NCBI RefSeq assembly: GCF_900107485.1
Contig: NZ_FNQE01000004.1
Coordinates: 55,379-119,378, forward strand
Reading direction: 5' to 3'
Origin: Proteiniborus ethanoligenes
Lineage (GTDB): Bacteria; Bacillota; Clostridia; Tissierellales; Proteiniboraceae
DNA length: 64,000 nt
Position 1 is the stretch's first letter. Every line of letters begins with the position of its first letter. The position numbers and the translations under genes are program-made. Below the pieces are notes generated by a model. That model was not told the DNA's origin, did no database searches, and worked only from the letters and a program-made list of their open reading frames with translations. This document shows positions 16,983 through 26,616 of the stretch, piece by piece.

Positions 16983-18170
16983 TTAATTCTTAAGTATCCT
17001 ATTTTTATTATTCAACCTATTTCTAGAAATAATTAGTGCGATAATTACCCAAAAATGCCTACTCGTTAATAAATTTAGGGTTAATACGAAAGGTATATAT
17101 GAAAATATCAATAGTATAATTAAAATATCTATGTCCCTATTAGGTAAATAACTAGTAATAAACATTTTCAAGTTCTTAAAAATAATTCTTATAAACAGTA
17201 CGGTTATCAGTCCATATGCACTCCAAGCTTGTAAAATTGTATTATGCTCAGGTATACCATACGAAGTATAATATCTAATATTATTTAAGCCAATGCCAAA
17301 CGGGTTCAGAAGATTAGCTATTATTGCTTCGCGCCATACAATAAATCTGGGATCAATTTTCCCACCATATGGATGTGTAATACTTGAAAACCGAGACATA
17401 ATGACCTCAAAAATTCCTTGAAATTCTGAACTTAGGAATATTAATGGTATTGCTCCCAAAAAAACTAATCCTAATTTTCTCAAGACAGATCCTTTGGAAT
17501 AAATCATCACTGATACAAGTATAAGTAAAGTTAATCCTAAAAAACCAGAACGAGATACCGACATTAATAACGCTATTATAATTAATAACGAGAAAAAAAA
17601 GTTTTTCGTTAAACTAAATATTGTTTTCCCCTTATTTTTTAGTATCGACATAAAGCAAAAGGAAAGAACTAAAATATAATAAGATGATGCATAATTAATT
17701 TCTTCATATAAAGGATTTACAAACAAACTAAATTTACCTGTTAAAAAATAATTAACTATTTGAGAGTAATTCAATAAAATAGAAAAAATTGTTGAAGTTA
17801 ACATTCCTCGAAATAGATATTTGTATTCGTAATTTGCAAACTCTTTATCTGAAAAGATTATTAAAATTAATATTCCTTCAATTAGTCTTAAGTAATCAGC
17901 TACTTCAAAACTTCCAAATTTATTCATAGCTATAAAATTTGGCCATAGTGGATAAAATAATAATAATATATATATTAGTAATTCAGCAAAACTAAATTTA
18001 GTTCTTTTCAAAAAAAATAATTTATAAGTAAATAAGACTAAAAGTAATAAGGAGAAAACTGATATTTTACTTGTTATATAAAATTGCCCTCTAAACGTAT
18101 ACAAAAAACCAATTGAAAACGTTAATAGTCCTATAAAAACATTGCTACTTAATTGAATTTTGATTTTCAT
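16983..18170 (-). CDS. O-antigen polymerase/ligase-like membrane protein (Wzy)
   Basis: The 395-residue protein has about ten hydrophobic segments and a large loop near 275-310 reading PRFIVWREAIIANLLNPFGIGLNN...GIPEHNTILQAWSAYG. The Arg/Trp-Arg and EHN-x3-Q loop is characteristic of the Wzy/WaaL superfamily, which polymerises repeat units or ligates them outside the membrane. Its start overlaps the end of the glycosyltransferase gene upstream by 26 bases, so the two are coupled. Being the only Wzy candidate beside the flippase, polymerase is preferred over ligase. Confidence 0.75.
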   Translation of the reverse strand: MKIKIQLSSNVFIGLLTFSIGFLYTFRGQFYITSKISVFSLLLLVLFTYKLFFLKRTKFSFAELLIYILLLFYPLWPNFIAMNKFGSFEVADYLRLIEGILILIIFSDKEFANYEYKYLFRGMLTSTIFSILLNYSQIVNYFLTGKFSLFVNPLYEEINYASSYYILVLSFCFMSILKNKGKTIFSLTKNFFFSLLIIIALLMSVSRSGFLGLTLLILVSVMIYSKGSVLRKLGLVFLGAIPLIFLSSEFQGIFEVIMSRFSSITHPYGGKIDPRFIVWREAIIANLLNPFGIGLNNIRYYTSYGIPEHNTILQAWSAYGLITVLFIRIIFKNLKMFITSYLPNRDIDILIILLIFSYIPFVLTLNLLTSRHFWVIIALIISRNRLNNKNRILKN

Positions 18171-19221
18171 GTGTGATTTTCCCCTTTAACTCTGATAACT
18201 CTTTAAAATTTTCTACCACATTTATATAGGAGGATTTTAACATTTCACAGGGAATCTTGGGATTAAAATCAATTAATTTATAAAGCAAATATGAATTTAT
18301 TCTAAAGTACTTTGCTATATTAAATACAGCTGATGAATAAGCTGTAAATACACGCGCTTTTTTCTGGTCTAATAGTAATAACTCTATTGGGATATCTTTA
18401 TTTCTTAATAAGATTGCACCATATTCTTCTTCCATAAAAAAATATTTGCTTATGTTTTCTCTTGGATGTGGTTTAATGAATAAATTGTTTTTTTTAGTTG
18501 ATAGTCTTACAACTGTGCTTATTAATTTCATATATTCTTTTTCATTAATAATTCCATCTTCTACAAGTGGCTGTCCAATAAATATATTAAATTCATGATC
18601 TGGTATTTTATTAAAATTTTGATCTATAGCATATAAATCTTTCATGTTTTTTAAAATACTAAAATCCCATTGGTTTATTCTTTCCACTTTTTTCTTCAAT
18701 TGTATATTATTCAACAACTTAGGGTAATTACACATAATTTTTGTTGTTCTAGATTGTTCACCTATACATGTAGTATTTTCAAATCTAATCCCAAAAATAA
18801 GTTTCCCAATCAGTGAATATATAAAATGGTATCTCTTTTTTACATATCTATATAATCCAATTCCTTCTTCAATTAAAATAATATCCTTTTTTTGAATAAT
18901 ATTGTTTATAAAAATCTGATTCATTGGATGCCCATCATTAAAAAGTATAATATCATTAATAAAATTTTGATTAATAGTTTGTATAATATCAAATACAATT
19001 TTACTAATATATACTTTTAATTTAAATAAATTCTTTCCAAAACTTCTCAAACTTTTAATTATATAAATTTTATTATCCTTCATTGCTTTATTTAGTAGCA
19101 ATTTACAAAACCTGCTATTATTTAAATCAAAATCATCAACAATGACAACAATATCTTTCTTTTTTATCATGGTACTTGCAATAAACATATGATACGGAGT
19201 ATTAATTATAAAAACATTCAT
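18145..19221 (-). CDS. Glycosyltransferase resembling sialyl/polysialyltransferases
   Basis: A 358-residue protein with the pattern of GT52/polysialyltransferase-like enzymes: MNVFIINTPYHMFIAST at the N-terminus, IEEGIGLYRY near 138, KPHPRE near 249 and YSSAVFNIAKYF near 295. The HP and SS motifs bind CMP-sugar in that superfamily. In a locus that makes a CMP-nonulosonate this is the natural candidate to attach it to the repeat unit. AAGGAG lies 8 bases before the ATG. Low overall similarity among such enzymes means acceptor and linkage cannot be given. Confidence 0.65.
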   Translation of the reverse strand: MNVFIINTPYHMFIASTMIKKKDIVVIVDDFDLNNSRFCKLLLNKAMKDNKIYIIKSLRSFGKNLFKLKVYISKIVFDIIQTINQNFINDIILFNDGHPMNQIFINNIIQKKDIILIEEGIGLYRYVKKRYHFIYSLIGKLIFGIRFENTTCIGEQSRTTKIMCNYPKLLNNIQLKKKVERINQWDFSILKNMKDLYAIDQNFNKIPDHEFNIFIGQPLVEDGIINEKEYMKLISTVVRLSTKKNNLFIKPHPRENISKYFFMEEEYGAILLRNKDIPIELLLLDQKKARVFTAYSSAVFNIAKYFRINSYLLYKLIDFNPKIPCEMLKSSYINVVENFKELSELKGKITHENQNSIK

Positions 19222-19233
19222 AATTGGATCTCC

Positions 19234-20469
19234 TTACATTGAAAGAATTTGGCGAATTATATTTAACAACTTATCATTTTGAACTTTCTCATCAAATTCC
19301 ATAGCTAATTCTAATGAATTTTTCTTAAATAATGATAACTTTTCATTATCAAGCAAAATTTCTATTGATTTATACATACTATGAATGTCACTTGCTTTAT
19401 AATTAACCCCTACTTTATATTTTTCAACAAATTCATAAATTTCACCTTTTAATGAGTTAATCACAGCTAATCCAGCTGCTGTATAGTCATAAAATTTATC
19501 TGGCATATCAACATTGGAATTTGATGTATATGTAGCCAGACCAATATCGCACATTCCATAAATTGGTATCAGTTCTTTGGGTAAAAGCTTCCCTACAAAA
19601 TTAAAATTTGGTAACTCTTTACTAGCTTTAATAACCTCAGCTTCATATGGTCCACTACCTGCAATTATAAATCTGATCTTGCTGTTCTTCTCTTCTTTAA
19701 AGCGCTTAGCACATTCAATTATTGTTAATATGTCGTATGATGGTCCGAGCGTTCCAGCAAAAACACACCACACTTCATTTTCATTTTTAATTTTGGGTAA
19801 ATTAGGTACTTCTATTTTTCTCGATAATTGTACTCTAAAGTTCTCAACATCTATTCCATTATAAATTAAAGCCTGCGGTTTTTCATTTAATGTTATTTCT
19901 ATCTCTTTAGCTTTTTCAAGATAATTTTTCCCTAAAGCAATTATTCCAGATAATTGTTTATAATTTTTTTCCCGTTGCTTGTAAACTGGTTTAAACATTA
20001 TCTTTAAAAATGGTTTCAAAAACTGACTGGCTACATTTTCCATGAATTCTGGCCACAAATCCATTTGGTCGTAAATAATTGGTATGTTTTTTTCTTTCGC
20101 ATATTTAAAACTTGGATAATTCAAAGTTAACGGATTATCTGCGCTTATGATTATATCTGGAGTCTCAAAATTTTTAAAGCCCTTGTAGGCATTCTTAGCA
20201 AAATGAACATCCTTTATAAATCTGCCCATACTAAAATTTTTCTTATAAGATGAAGTTGGAACTAACCTTATAATGAAATTTTTATTCACTTCAATATCTT
20301 TCCAACCATTCGATCTATAATTCTTGAAGTGATGAGCAAAATTTGCAGTCCACCATATTACATTAAAACCATTCCTCGATAAATATTTGCCAAATTGGTT
20401 GAAACTATAAGCTCTCCACTTTTCTCCTTCAATTGGCCCATATGGATTTACTAACCAAACTGTCTTCAT
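19234..20469 (-). CDS. Family 4 glycosyltransferase
   Basis: GT-B fold enzyme of about 411 residues, cytoplasmic, using a nucleotide sugar. Donor-domain motifs are FAGTLGPSYDILTIIECAKRF, FIIAGSGPYEAEVIKA and the end of the C-terminal domain MPDKFYDYTAAGLAVINS, with Glu after the Asp-Lys helix. The N-terminus VWLVNPYGPIEGEKWRAYSF fits WbuB-like GT4 proteins. The frame is open a further 56 codons upstream, but those codons belong to a dead acetyltransferase, while ATG 20469 has AGGAG 6 bases before it. A longer start would be wrong. Confidence 0.82.
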   Translation of the reverse strand: MKTVWLVNPYGPIEGEKWRAYSFNQFGKYLSRNGFNVIWWTANFAHHFKNYRSNGWKDIEVNKNFIIRLVPTSSYKKNFSMGRFIKDVHFAKNAYKGFKNFETPDIIISADNPLTLNYPSFKYAKEKNIPIIYDQMDLWPEFMENVASQFLKPFLKIMFKPVYKQREKNYKQLSGIIALGKNYLEKAKEIEITLNEKPQALIYNGIDVENFRVQLSRKIEVPNLPKIKNENEVWCVFAGTLGPSYDILTIIECAKRFKEEKNSKIRFIIAGSGPYEAEVIKASKELPNFNFVGKLLPKELIPIYGMCDIGLATYTSNSNVDMPDKFYDYTAAGLAVINSLKGEIYEFVEKYKVGVNYKASDIHSMYKSIEILLDNEKLSLFKKNSLELAMEFDEKVQNDKLLNIIRQILSM

Positions 20470-20472
20470 AAT

Positions 20473-20767
20473 TACTCTCCTATCTTTAAATTTTTTCACA
20501 AATGATAAATACTCCCACAGATTACATACTACATACTTAAATCCTATACCATTATAATATTGTGCTGCTGATATCTTATTCACTTGCGTTCCAACTTTTA
20601 TTTTATCAAATCCTTGCCCTATAACAAATAATTCCATTGTTTTATTCAGTAACTTTCCTATTCTCTGTTCTTGGTATTTCTAATCAACATATATTAATTC
20701 TACTACACTATTATTAACATTTATTAAGAACAAAATATAGCCCGCCATATTCTCTCTCATAAATAAA
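20473..20767 (-). pseudogene. Relic of a GNAT acetyltransferase
   Basis: On the minus strand the region reads NMAGYILFLINVNNSVVELIYVD, then an in-frame TAG, then KYQEQRIGKLLNKTMELF...VGTQVNKISAAQYYNGIGFKYV. The RIGKLL piece is the acetyl-CoA loop and the ISAAQYYNGIGFKYV piece is the usual GNAT C-terminus. The N-terminal half is missing and a stop interrupts it. Its tail runs in frame into the glycosyltransferase gene. An intact GNAT of WecD type lies just upstream (20873-21649). Bases 20768-20872 hold nothing recognised. Confidence 0.75.
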
Positions 20768-20872
20768 AAAGTATTTATTTATCTACCGATAAACACATTC
20801 AACACAATAATAGTATTCATCATCACCCTATATGTTATAATCACAAGAATTCATAGTAAAAAACCTTAATTT

Positions 20873-21649
20873 TTAACCAAAATACTTCTGAAATACATAT
20901 TGACTATCAAAAATAGTAAAACCTAACTTAATCCAAGATTTTTGAACAGCAATATTATCGATCTGAGTGCCCACAATCACACCTCTCATTGCCTCGTTGC
21001 GGTTTTTCATCAACCATTCTACACCATGGTAAATCATGCTAGTGTATACACCTATTCCACGATATTTGTCTGAAACCGCTGATAAAACCAATTGTCCATA
21101 TCCTTCAACAAGATCTAATCTGCCTGTTGTGAATCCAACAGCTTCATTATTATAATGTGCCACTATTACTTTATCAGCATAGCCATTGTATGAATTCTCA
21201 ATCCATTTATCGTAATACAAGTCACACAATTCATTAGGCAAATTATCATCTGAGTGAAATCTATCAATTTTAAAAGAATTTCGTGAAATCTCTTTTAATG
21301 CATTTATGTCATCTTTTGTACAGTCTTTTAAACTACATTTGTGATAAATTTGAGGTAGCGTGGACTTTGAAAAATCAAAAACGTATCTGACTAAAGTATC
21401 TGCTATTTCCATGCCTTCATTCATTGCACATTTTATAATCTCTTTTTGATTTGTTCCAACTTTAAATGTTAAATGTTTATATCCTTCTTCCTTTGATTTA
21501 GAAACCATCTCGTCAAAATTTCTTATTAAATTTTCTTTACTCTCGCTTATAAAATTTGTTTTAGTTTTTACATTTCCCATCCTTATACCAAAATGCTGTG
21601 TGTTGAAATAATCTTCTTCTACGAAGAAAAAGTTGTTAGTTCTATTCAT
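20873..21649 (-). CDS. WecD-like GNAT N-acetyltransferase
   Basis: About 258 residues. The C-terminal half is a GNAT domain: VIVAHYNNEAVGFTTGRLD, then LSAVSDKYRGIGVYTSMIYHGVEWL, the acetyl-CoA loop, and VGTQIDNIAVQKSWIKLGFTIFDSQYVFQKYF. The layout resembles WecD/RffC, which acetylates the amino group made by a sugar aminotransferase. The aminotransferase gene lies two genes upstream, so this enzyme probably acetylates its product. ATG 21649 with AAAGGGG upstream overlaps the end of the sugar transferase gene by 8 bases. Confidence 0.78.
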   Translation of the reverse strand: MNRTNNFFFVEEDYFNTQHFGIRMGNVKTKTNFISESKENLIRNFDEMVSKSKEEGYKHLTFKVGTNQKEIIKCAMNEGMEIADTLVRYVFDFSKSTLPQIYHKCSLKDCTKDDINALKEISRNSFKIDRFHSDDNLPNELCDLYYDKWIENSYNGYADKVIVAHYNNEAVGFTTGRLDLVEGYGQLVLSAVSDKYRGIGVYTSMIYHGVEWLMKNRNEAMRGVIVGTQIDNIAVQKSWIKLGFTIFDSQYVFQKYFG

Positions 21650-22265
21650 GAAACTTGCCCCTTTCACCTATTCGACTTAAGTCTTTATATATGTTTTCAC
21701 ACAAAATAACTGTTTTTATCGTTTTAAATAATATTTTTATATCTAGAAATATAGATATGTTGTTAACATAGTATACATCATCTGCAAACTTATCTTTAAG
21801 AGAAGAACTGTTTCTGCTATATGCTTGGTTAAAACCTGTAATCCCAGGTTTTGCTTTGAGTTTTTGAGCATCATTTTCATCATAAATATCAATAGCATCT
21901 GGTAAATCTGGTCTCGGTCCGACCAAACTCATATCACCCTTAATAACATTAAGTAATTGTGGCGTCTCGTCAAGGCTTGTCTTTCTTATAAACTTACCTA
22001 TCTTCGTTAGCCTCGGATCATCTTCTGCATTAAATGTAGAACCATCTTCATTACGCAAGTCAGGGGCATCCATCTTCATAGATCTAAACTTATACATTTT
22101 AAATATCTTACCATCCTTACCCAAACGAGGTGCATTATAAAATATAGAACCTTTGTCTTGAAAGTAAATAATAGGCCCAATAATAACCAAAATAATTAGC
22201 CAAAACGGAAGTACAATAATTGCTAATACTAAATCTATTATTCTTTTAAAAAAGTTGCGATACAC
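21642..22265 (-). CDS. Initiating sugar-phosphate transferase (PglC/WbaP C-terminal type)
   Basis: Transfers a sugar 1-phosphate from UDP-sugar to undecaprenyl phosphate, the first membrane step. The 207-residue length is that of the minimal PglC-type enzyme. One N-terminal hydrophobic re-entrant helix (IIDLVLAIIVLPFWLIILV) is followed by KMYKFRSMKMDAP, GKFIRKTSLDETPQLLNVIKGDMSLVGPRP and KPGITGFNQ, including the catalytic Asp-Glu pair in LDETPQ. Start ATG at 22265 follows the aminotransferase stop by 12 bases. With the aminotransferase and GNAT it forms a PglE-PglC-PglD-like trio that would make and load a diamino-type sugar. Confidence 0.9.
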   Translation of the reverse strand: MYRNFFKRIIDLVLAIIVLPFWLIILVIIGPIIYFQDKGSIFYNAPRLGKDGKIFKMYKFRSMKMDAPDLRNEDGSTFNAEDDPRLTKIGKFIRKTSLDETPQLLNVIKGDMSLVGPRPDLPDAIDIYDENDAQKLKAKPGITGFNQAYSRNSSSLKDKFADDVYYVNNISIFLDIKILFKTIKTVILCENIYKDLSRIGERGKFHE

Positions 22266-22277
22266 ACCTTCACCCCA

Positions 22278-23489
22278 TTACTTAAGTTCATTTATTGCTT
22301 CTCTTAATCTATCAACCACATACTCAATATCTTCATACGTCAACAATGTATGAAGAGGTAAAGTAATCTCATTCTTATACATATCAAAAGCATTCGGATA
22401 ATTTTCTATCTTAAATCCTAAATTCTTATAAGCTGTATGCATCGGTAATGGCTTGTAATGAACATTGGTCGCAACACCTTTTTCAGCCATCTTTTCAATA
22501 ACTTTATTTCTATACTCTTCATCTTTTCCAAGTAATCTAACTAAATATAAATGTCCACTAGAAGAGTTGTTTTTATTATAGTGATTTAGCACTCGTACAT
22601 TTTCATTTTTTAGTGCCTTATTATATATCTCAATAATTTGCCTTCTTCTTTCTAATGTTTCAGGATATCTTTTAAACTGAACTAGTCCTAATGACGCCAA
22701 AATATCTGTCATATTACATTTATAATAAGGAGCAACTATATCATATTCCCAAGAACCAAGCTTTGTCTTAGCTAGTGCATCCTTTGATTGTCCATGAAGA
22801 GATAGTAGCATAAACTGTTTATAAATTTCTTCATTGTCAATTCCATCAATATCTCTCCAAGTAACTGCTCCACCTTCAGCTGTAGTTAGGTTCTTAACTG
22901 CATGAAATGAAAAACATGTAAAGTCTGCGACTTCGCCACTTTGTTTACCATTATAAGTGGCTCCAAAGGAATGTGCTCCATCTGCTAAAACAATGACTCT
23001 ATTAAAAGCGTTTTGCAATTTATTTGATACTTTGAAAAGGTGCTTTTTATCATATACTACTTCAAATATCTTATCATAATCACACATTACACCCGCTATA
23101 TCCACTGGAATTATTGCTTTTGTATTTTCAGTAATTATTTGTCCTAACTTTTCATAATCCATTTCAAAAGAATCCTTAGCAGTATCAACAAGTATAATTT
23201 TTGCTCCTACATGATGTATTACGCTTGCTGATGCTGAATAAGTATATGCAGATGTAATAACCTCATCTCCTGGCCCTATACCTAATAGTCTAAGAGTCAG
23301 TTCCAATGCGGCAGTCGCTGAGTTTAAGCAAACTGCCTTTGAAGTGCTGCAATACTCAGCTATTTGCTTTTCAAATAATTTTGTTTTAGGTCCAGTTGTA
23401 ATCCAACCTGACTTCAATGTGTCTACTACTTCTTCGATTTCGGCCTCTGTAATATCTGGTGGAGAAAAAGGTATATTTCTCTCAGTCAT
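22278..23489 (-). CDS. DegT/DnrJ/EryC1-family sugar aminotransferase
   Basis: PLP enzyme of 403 residues that aminates a UDP-4-keto-6-deoxy sugar. Visible motifs: SGWITTGPKTKLFEKQ near the start, NSATAALELTLRLLGIGPGDEVI, the aspartate region VLADGAHSFGA, and the PLP lysine in SFHAVKNLTTAEGG. NVHYKPLPMH near the end is typical. The 4,6-dehydratase that would supply its substrate is not in the window. GGGGGA lies before the ATG. PglE/PseC/LegC cannot be told apart by eye. Confidence 0.88.
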   Translation of the reverse strand: MTERNIPFSPPDITEAEIEEVVDTLKSGWITTGPKTKLFEKQIAEYCSTSKAVCLNSATAALELTLRLLGIGPGDEVITSAYTYSASASVIHHVGAKIILVDTAKDSFEMDYEKLGQIITENTKAIIPVDIAGVMCDYDKIFEVVYDKKHLFKVSNKLQNAFNRVIVLADGAHSFGATYNGKQSGEVADFTCFSFHAVKNLTTAEGGAVTWRDIDGIDNEEIYKQFMLLSLHGQSKDALAKTKLGSWEYDIVAPYYKCNMTDILASLGLVQFKRYPETLERRRQIIEIYNKALKNENVRVLNHYNKNNSSSGHLYLVRLLGKDEEYRNKVIEKMAEKGVATNVHYKPLPMHTAYKNLGFKIENYPNAFDMYKNEITLPLHTLLTYEDIEYVVDRLREAINELK

Positions 23490-23552
23490 TTAGTTCCCCC
23501 ATTTCAAAATTTATATTTTAATATTCATTTTATTATTTAAAATAATAATTTT

Positions 23553-26540
23553 CTAATTTGTCATCTTTAACACGATTACTTCTTTTATGTCTATATATCC
23601 ATCATCTTTTCCATTATGTTGAAGTCTTAACTGTTGAGTTCCTGATTCAATATCTGGTTCTGTTTTAAAATTAAGTTCATATATATTCCAGTTTTCATCT
23701 AACTTTATATTCTCTAGAATTCCTTGTATTTTCTTTTCTGGTTTACCATCATACACATATACTCTAAAAGTATTTTCGTTTAGATTACCTCTAGCCTTAA
23801 ATATAACCTTATACTCTGTTTTAGGATCCAATTTAGGTTCATATGAGTATATAAATCCATAGCTTTCCCCATTATTAGTTATTCTAATATAATTATCTTC
23901 TTTATCTTCTATTGTTTCATACTTTACATCTCCACCTTCAGGGTTCCATAACCTAAGCTCATCTATATTTCCATCATTATCTGTATCTAAATCAAAATAA
24001 TAAGCAAAATCAAGTACATAGTCATCCCCTATTATATACTCTTGATTGTTTAAGTTATCATAGTTAAATTGTATGAACCCTATATTATATAGTAGATCTT
24101 CGTTATATTTTAATGGCCTTTGTGCTATAGTGTTGATATCTTTAATCTGTTGTTTTATTGCATAACCTTGTTCTATGATTTCCTTAGCCCTCTCTATGTA
24201 CCCTTGGTCTATATAGTGATAGAAAACAGTTAAGTATGCATCTGTTTTTTGGACATAGTTTTCTACTCTCATAGGTTGAAGCTCTATTGATTTCTCTACT
24301 AGTTCTAGTGCTCTGTCTACTTGTCCTATATTCATGAAGAATGAGCTGCATATAGTATGTAGGTTAGAGTTATACTGTCCTAGTTCTAGACCTTTTTCTA
24401 CTGAAGCTACTGCTTTAGATATATAATCCGAATCATTAGTCATTTGATACATTACTCTATAAAATGTACCTAAGTCTATTCTATATTCAGGCATAAATGG
24501 ATCTAGCTTTGCTGCTTTTTCAAAGTATTTAGTAGCCTCGTTTATATCTTGTCTTTCATTTGCAGCTAAGGCTTTTTCTTTATATGAATCACTTAGTATA
24601 AGTGATGATGAACCTAAAATCACTAGTAATAAGAAAACAGAAAATACTATGTTCATATAGCCAAATTGTGGTTTAAATGCTTTTTTCTTCGATTTGCTTG
24701 TAATCGTATCTTTGTTTTCTATAGGTAAAGTATAGCTAGCTAGTACTCCAATAAACACCCATAGTATGTTAGTTAAAGAAACTAAGGACAAGTCAAAGTC
24801 CATAAAAGCATGTACAAGTATGCCAAATACTGCTGTGAAGATTATGGATAATAGTATTTTATTGTTTTCTGATTCTATATCTTTATATCTTCTAAGCAGT
24901 TTATATACAAGCAATAGCAATGAAGCTATGAATAATCCTAATCCAAATATACCTACTTCTATCCACATCTGTAGGAAATAGTTGTGGGCTTGGGTGGTCC
25001 AGTATAGGTATGATTGGTACATTTGATATAGTGTTAGCCAACCACCGCCGCCAGTTCCTAGTATTGGATATTCCTTTATTACTTTAAATCCATCTTTGTA
25101 AAATGCTAATCTTGCTTGAGAGCTACGTTCTTTTGTGCTTATACTCTGAAATCTATTATATATATTTTCAGGTATATATTTGAATTTTAAAGGTATTTCT
25201 TTTATTAGCTCTCCTGTTGTTTTGTCAAAAATACTAGCTTCAGTGTAGGTAATTGATGTGCTAGAGTAATAATTATCGAAATACACTCTTAAGCCTTCTA
25301 TATTATCTAAGGTAGTAAATGATAGGTTTAGCTCGCCTTGATTTTCTTCTAGATTTACAAATTCAATTCTATCTAGCTTCTCTTCGTTATTTTCTAGTCT
25401 TACTCCATAAAGTCTTACTATACCTATATGGGGTTTGTCTTCAGGATTAGTTCCTGTATATTTAACTATCAGTTCATATTCTTCCTCTGGAAATATGTCC
25501 TTTATGTTTCTCACTACAGAAGTCCATTTATCTTCAGTAGTATCATTGTTTAAAGTAAGTGATGTAGTTGTAGTTAATGCTACTGAAGCTAATGCTACAA
25601 ATAATACTACTAATATTCCAATAAAAATCAGTAGCATTTTAATAGATACTTCTTGTAGTTTTTTTGCAATTTTAGATATTCCATAGGTTAGTAGTGCGGA
25701 AGCTACAACTAATCCAAGTACTATTCCCCATAGCCCTGAACCCATTGTTGAGAGTTTAGAGTTAAATAAGAATGCTAAGGGAATACTAATTATTGCACTT
25801 GTTATTATGTATATTATAGTTTCTAGTTTTCTTCTATTTGGTATTGTAATAAATAGTATAAGGAGTAATGCAGGCAATATAAGCCACATTCCTCTTGAAT
25901 ATGTAAGTATAAATGTAAATAGCATTAGTGAAGAACTGGCTCCGTATAATGCTTTTAGCTTATTGTTTTCTGTCATTATAATTAAGCCTATAGTCAATAT
26001 AAACACTGCTGCTAGGTATGAAGCTAATGTGTTTGGATATTGGAAGGTAGAGCTTATTCTGCCACCTATGACAGCCCCATTGTATTCCCAGGTACCTATG
26101 GCAGAGCCTATACCTACTAGTGCTATGCCTATAGCACTTATGACTATAGTGTTTAGTAAATATTTTTGGTGCTTCTCATCCGATATTAGGTCTCTTCCTA
26201 TTATATATATTGCAAAATAATTGCCATACTTTAATGCTTCTAATATAGCTAGTCTTGTATTTACACCATATATTATAGAAACAAAGTACATTAATGTCAA
26301 ACCTAGTACTAATATGTCTATACTTGAGCGGATAAGCTTGTAGTCTTTGTCCTTGTATTTAGATATCATCCATATTAAAGCTAATGAGAAGGTATATATG
26401 CCTGCTGGTAAAAACTCTGTTTCAAAGAATAGTCCTCTAAAGTATGGACCTATGAAAAGTAATAGGCATATTCCCCAAAATACTATGTATTCAATTGTGG
26501 AATTTGATTTTCTATTTATAGATGCAGATTTTGCTGCCAT
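23553..26540 (-). CDS. O-antigen-ligase-like membrane protein with TPR repeats and C-terminal beta domain
   Basis: A 995-residue protein. The N-terminal ~620 residues carry about 12 hydrophobic segments and two Wzy/WaaL-type regions: TYSRGMWLILPALLLI, and later TGGGGWLTLYQMYQSYLYWTTQAHNYFLQMWIEVGIFG with the HNxxLQ-type loop. Between them a 150-residue extracellular beta-rich insert (TNPEDKPHIGIVRLYG...) is unusual. TPR-like helices follow from about 655 (NEATKYFEKAAKLDPFMPEYRIDLG, ALELVEKSIELQPMRVENYVQ). The last 150 residues are a carbohydrate-binding-like beta sandwich. A ligase attaching the polysaccharide to the wall or to a protein is the likely role. CGGAGG precedes the ATG by 7 bases. 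Confidence 0.78.
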   Translation of the reverse strand: MAAKSASINRKSNSTIEYIVFWGICLLLFIGPYFRGLFFETEFLPAGIYTFSLALIWMISKYKDKDYKLIRSSIDILVLGLTLMYFVSIIYGVNTRLAILEALKYGNYFAIYIIGRDLISDEKHQKYLLNTIVISAIGIALVGIGSAIGTWEYNGAVIGGRISSTFQYPNTLASYLAAVFILTIGLIIMTENNKLKALYGASSSLMLFTFILTYSRGMWLILPALLLILFITIPNRRKLETIIYIITSAIISIPLAFLFNSKLSTMGSGLWGIVLGLVVASALLTYGISKIAKKLQEVSIKMLLIFIGILVVLFVALASVALTTTTSLTLNNDTTEDKWTSVVRNIKDIFPEEEYELIVKYTGTNPEDKPHIGIVRLYGVRLENNEEKLDRIEFVNLEENQGELNLSFTTLDNIEGLRVYFDNYYSSTSITYTEASIFDKTTGELIKEIPLKFKYIPENIYNRFQSISTKERSSQARLAFYKDGFKVIKEYPILGTGGGGWLTLYQMYQSYLYWTTQAHNYFLQMWIEVGIFGLGLFIASLLLLVYKLLRRYKDIESENNKILLSIIFTAVFGILVHAFMDFDLSLVSLTNILWVFIGVLASYTLPIENKDTITSKSKKKAFKPQFGYMNIVFSVFLLLVILGSSSLILSDSYKEKALAANERQDINEATKYFEKAAKLDPFMPEYRIDLGTFYRVMYQMTNDSDYISKAVASVEKGLELGQYNSNLHTICSSFFMNIGQVDRALELVEKSIELQPMRVENYVQKTDAYLTVFYHYIDQGYIERAKEIIEQGYAIKQQIKDINTIAQRPLKYNEDLLYNIGFIQFNYDNLNNQEYIIGDDYVLDFAYYFDLDTDNDGNIDELRLWNPEGGDVKYETIEDKEDNYIRITNNGESYGFIYSYEPKLDPKTEYKVIFKARGNLNENTFRVYVYDGKPEKKIQGILENIKLDENWNIYELNFKTEPDIESGTQQLRLQHNGKDDGYIDIKEVIVLKMTN

Positions 26541-26558
26541 AGAGTTACCTCCGGTAAA

Positions 26559-26616
26559 TTAGTTCTTAGTTGTTAGTTGTTAGTTGTTAGTTGTTAGTTG
26601 TTAGTTGTTAGTTGCT
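26559..26616. repeat. Tandem 7-bp repeat TTAGTTG
   Basis: One TTAGTTC and about seven TTAGTTG copies lie between the ligase start and the end of the chain-length gene. The last copy runs into the stop codon of that gene. The same heptamer occurs at 28412-28442 and 29648-29690. Confidence 0.9.
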
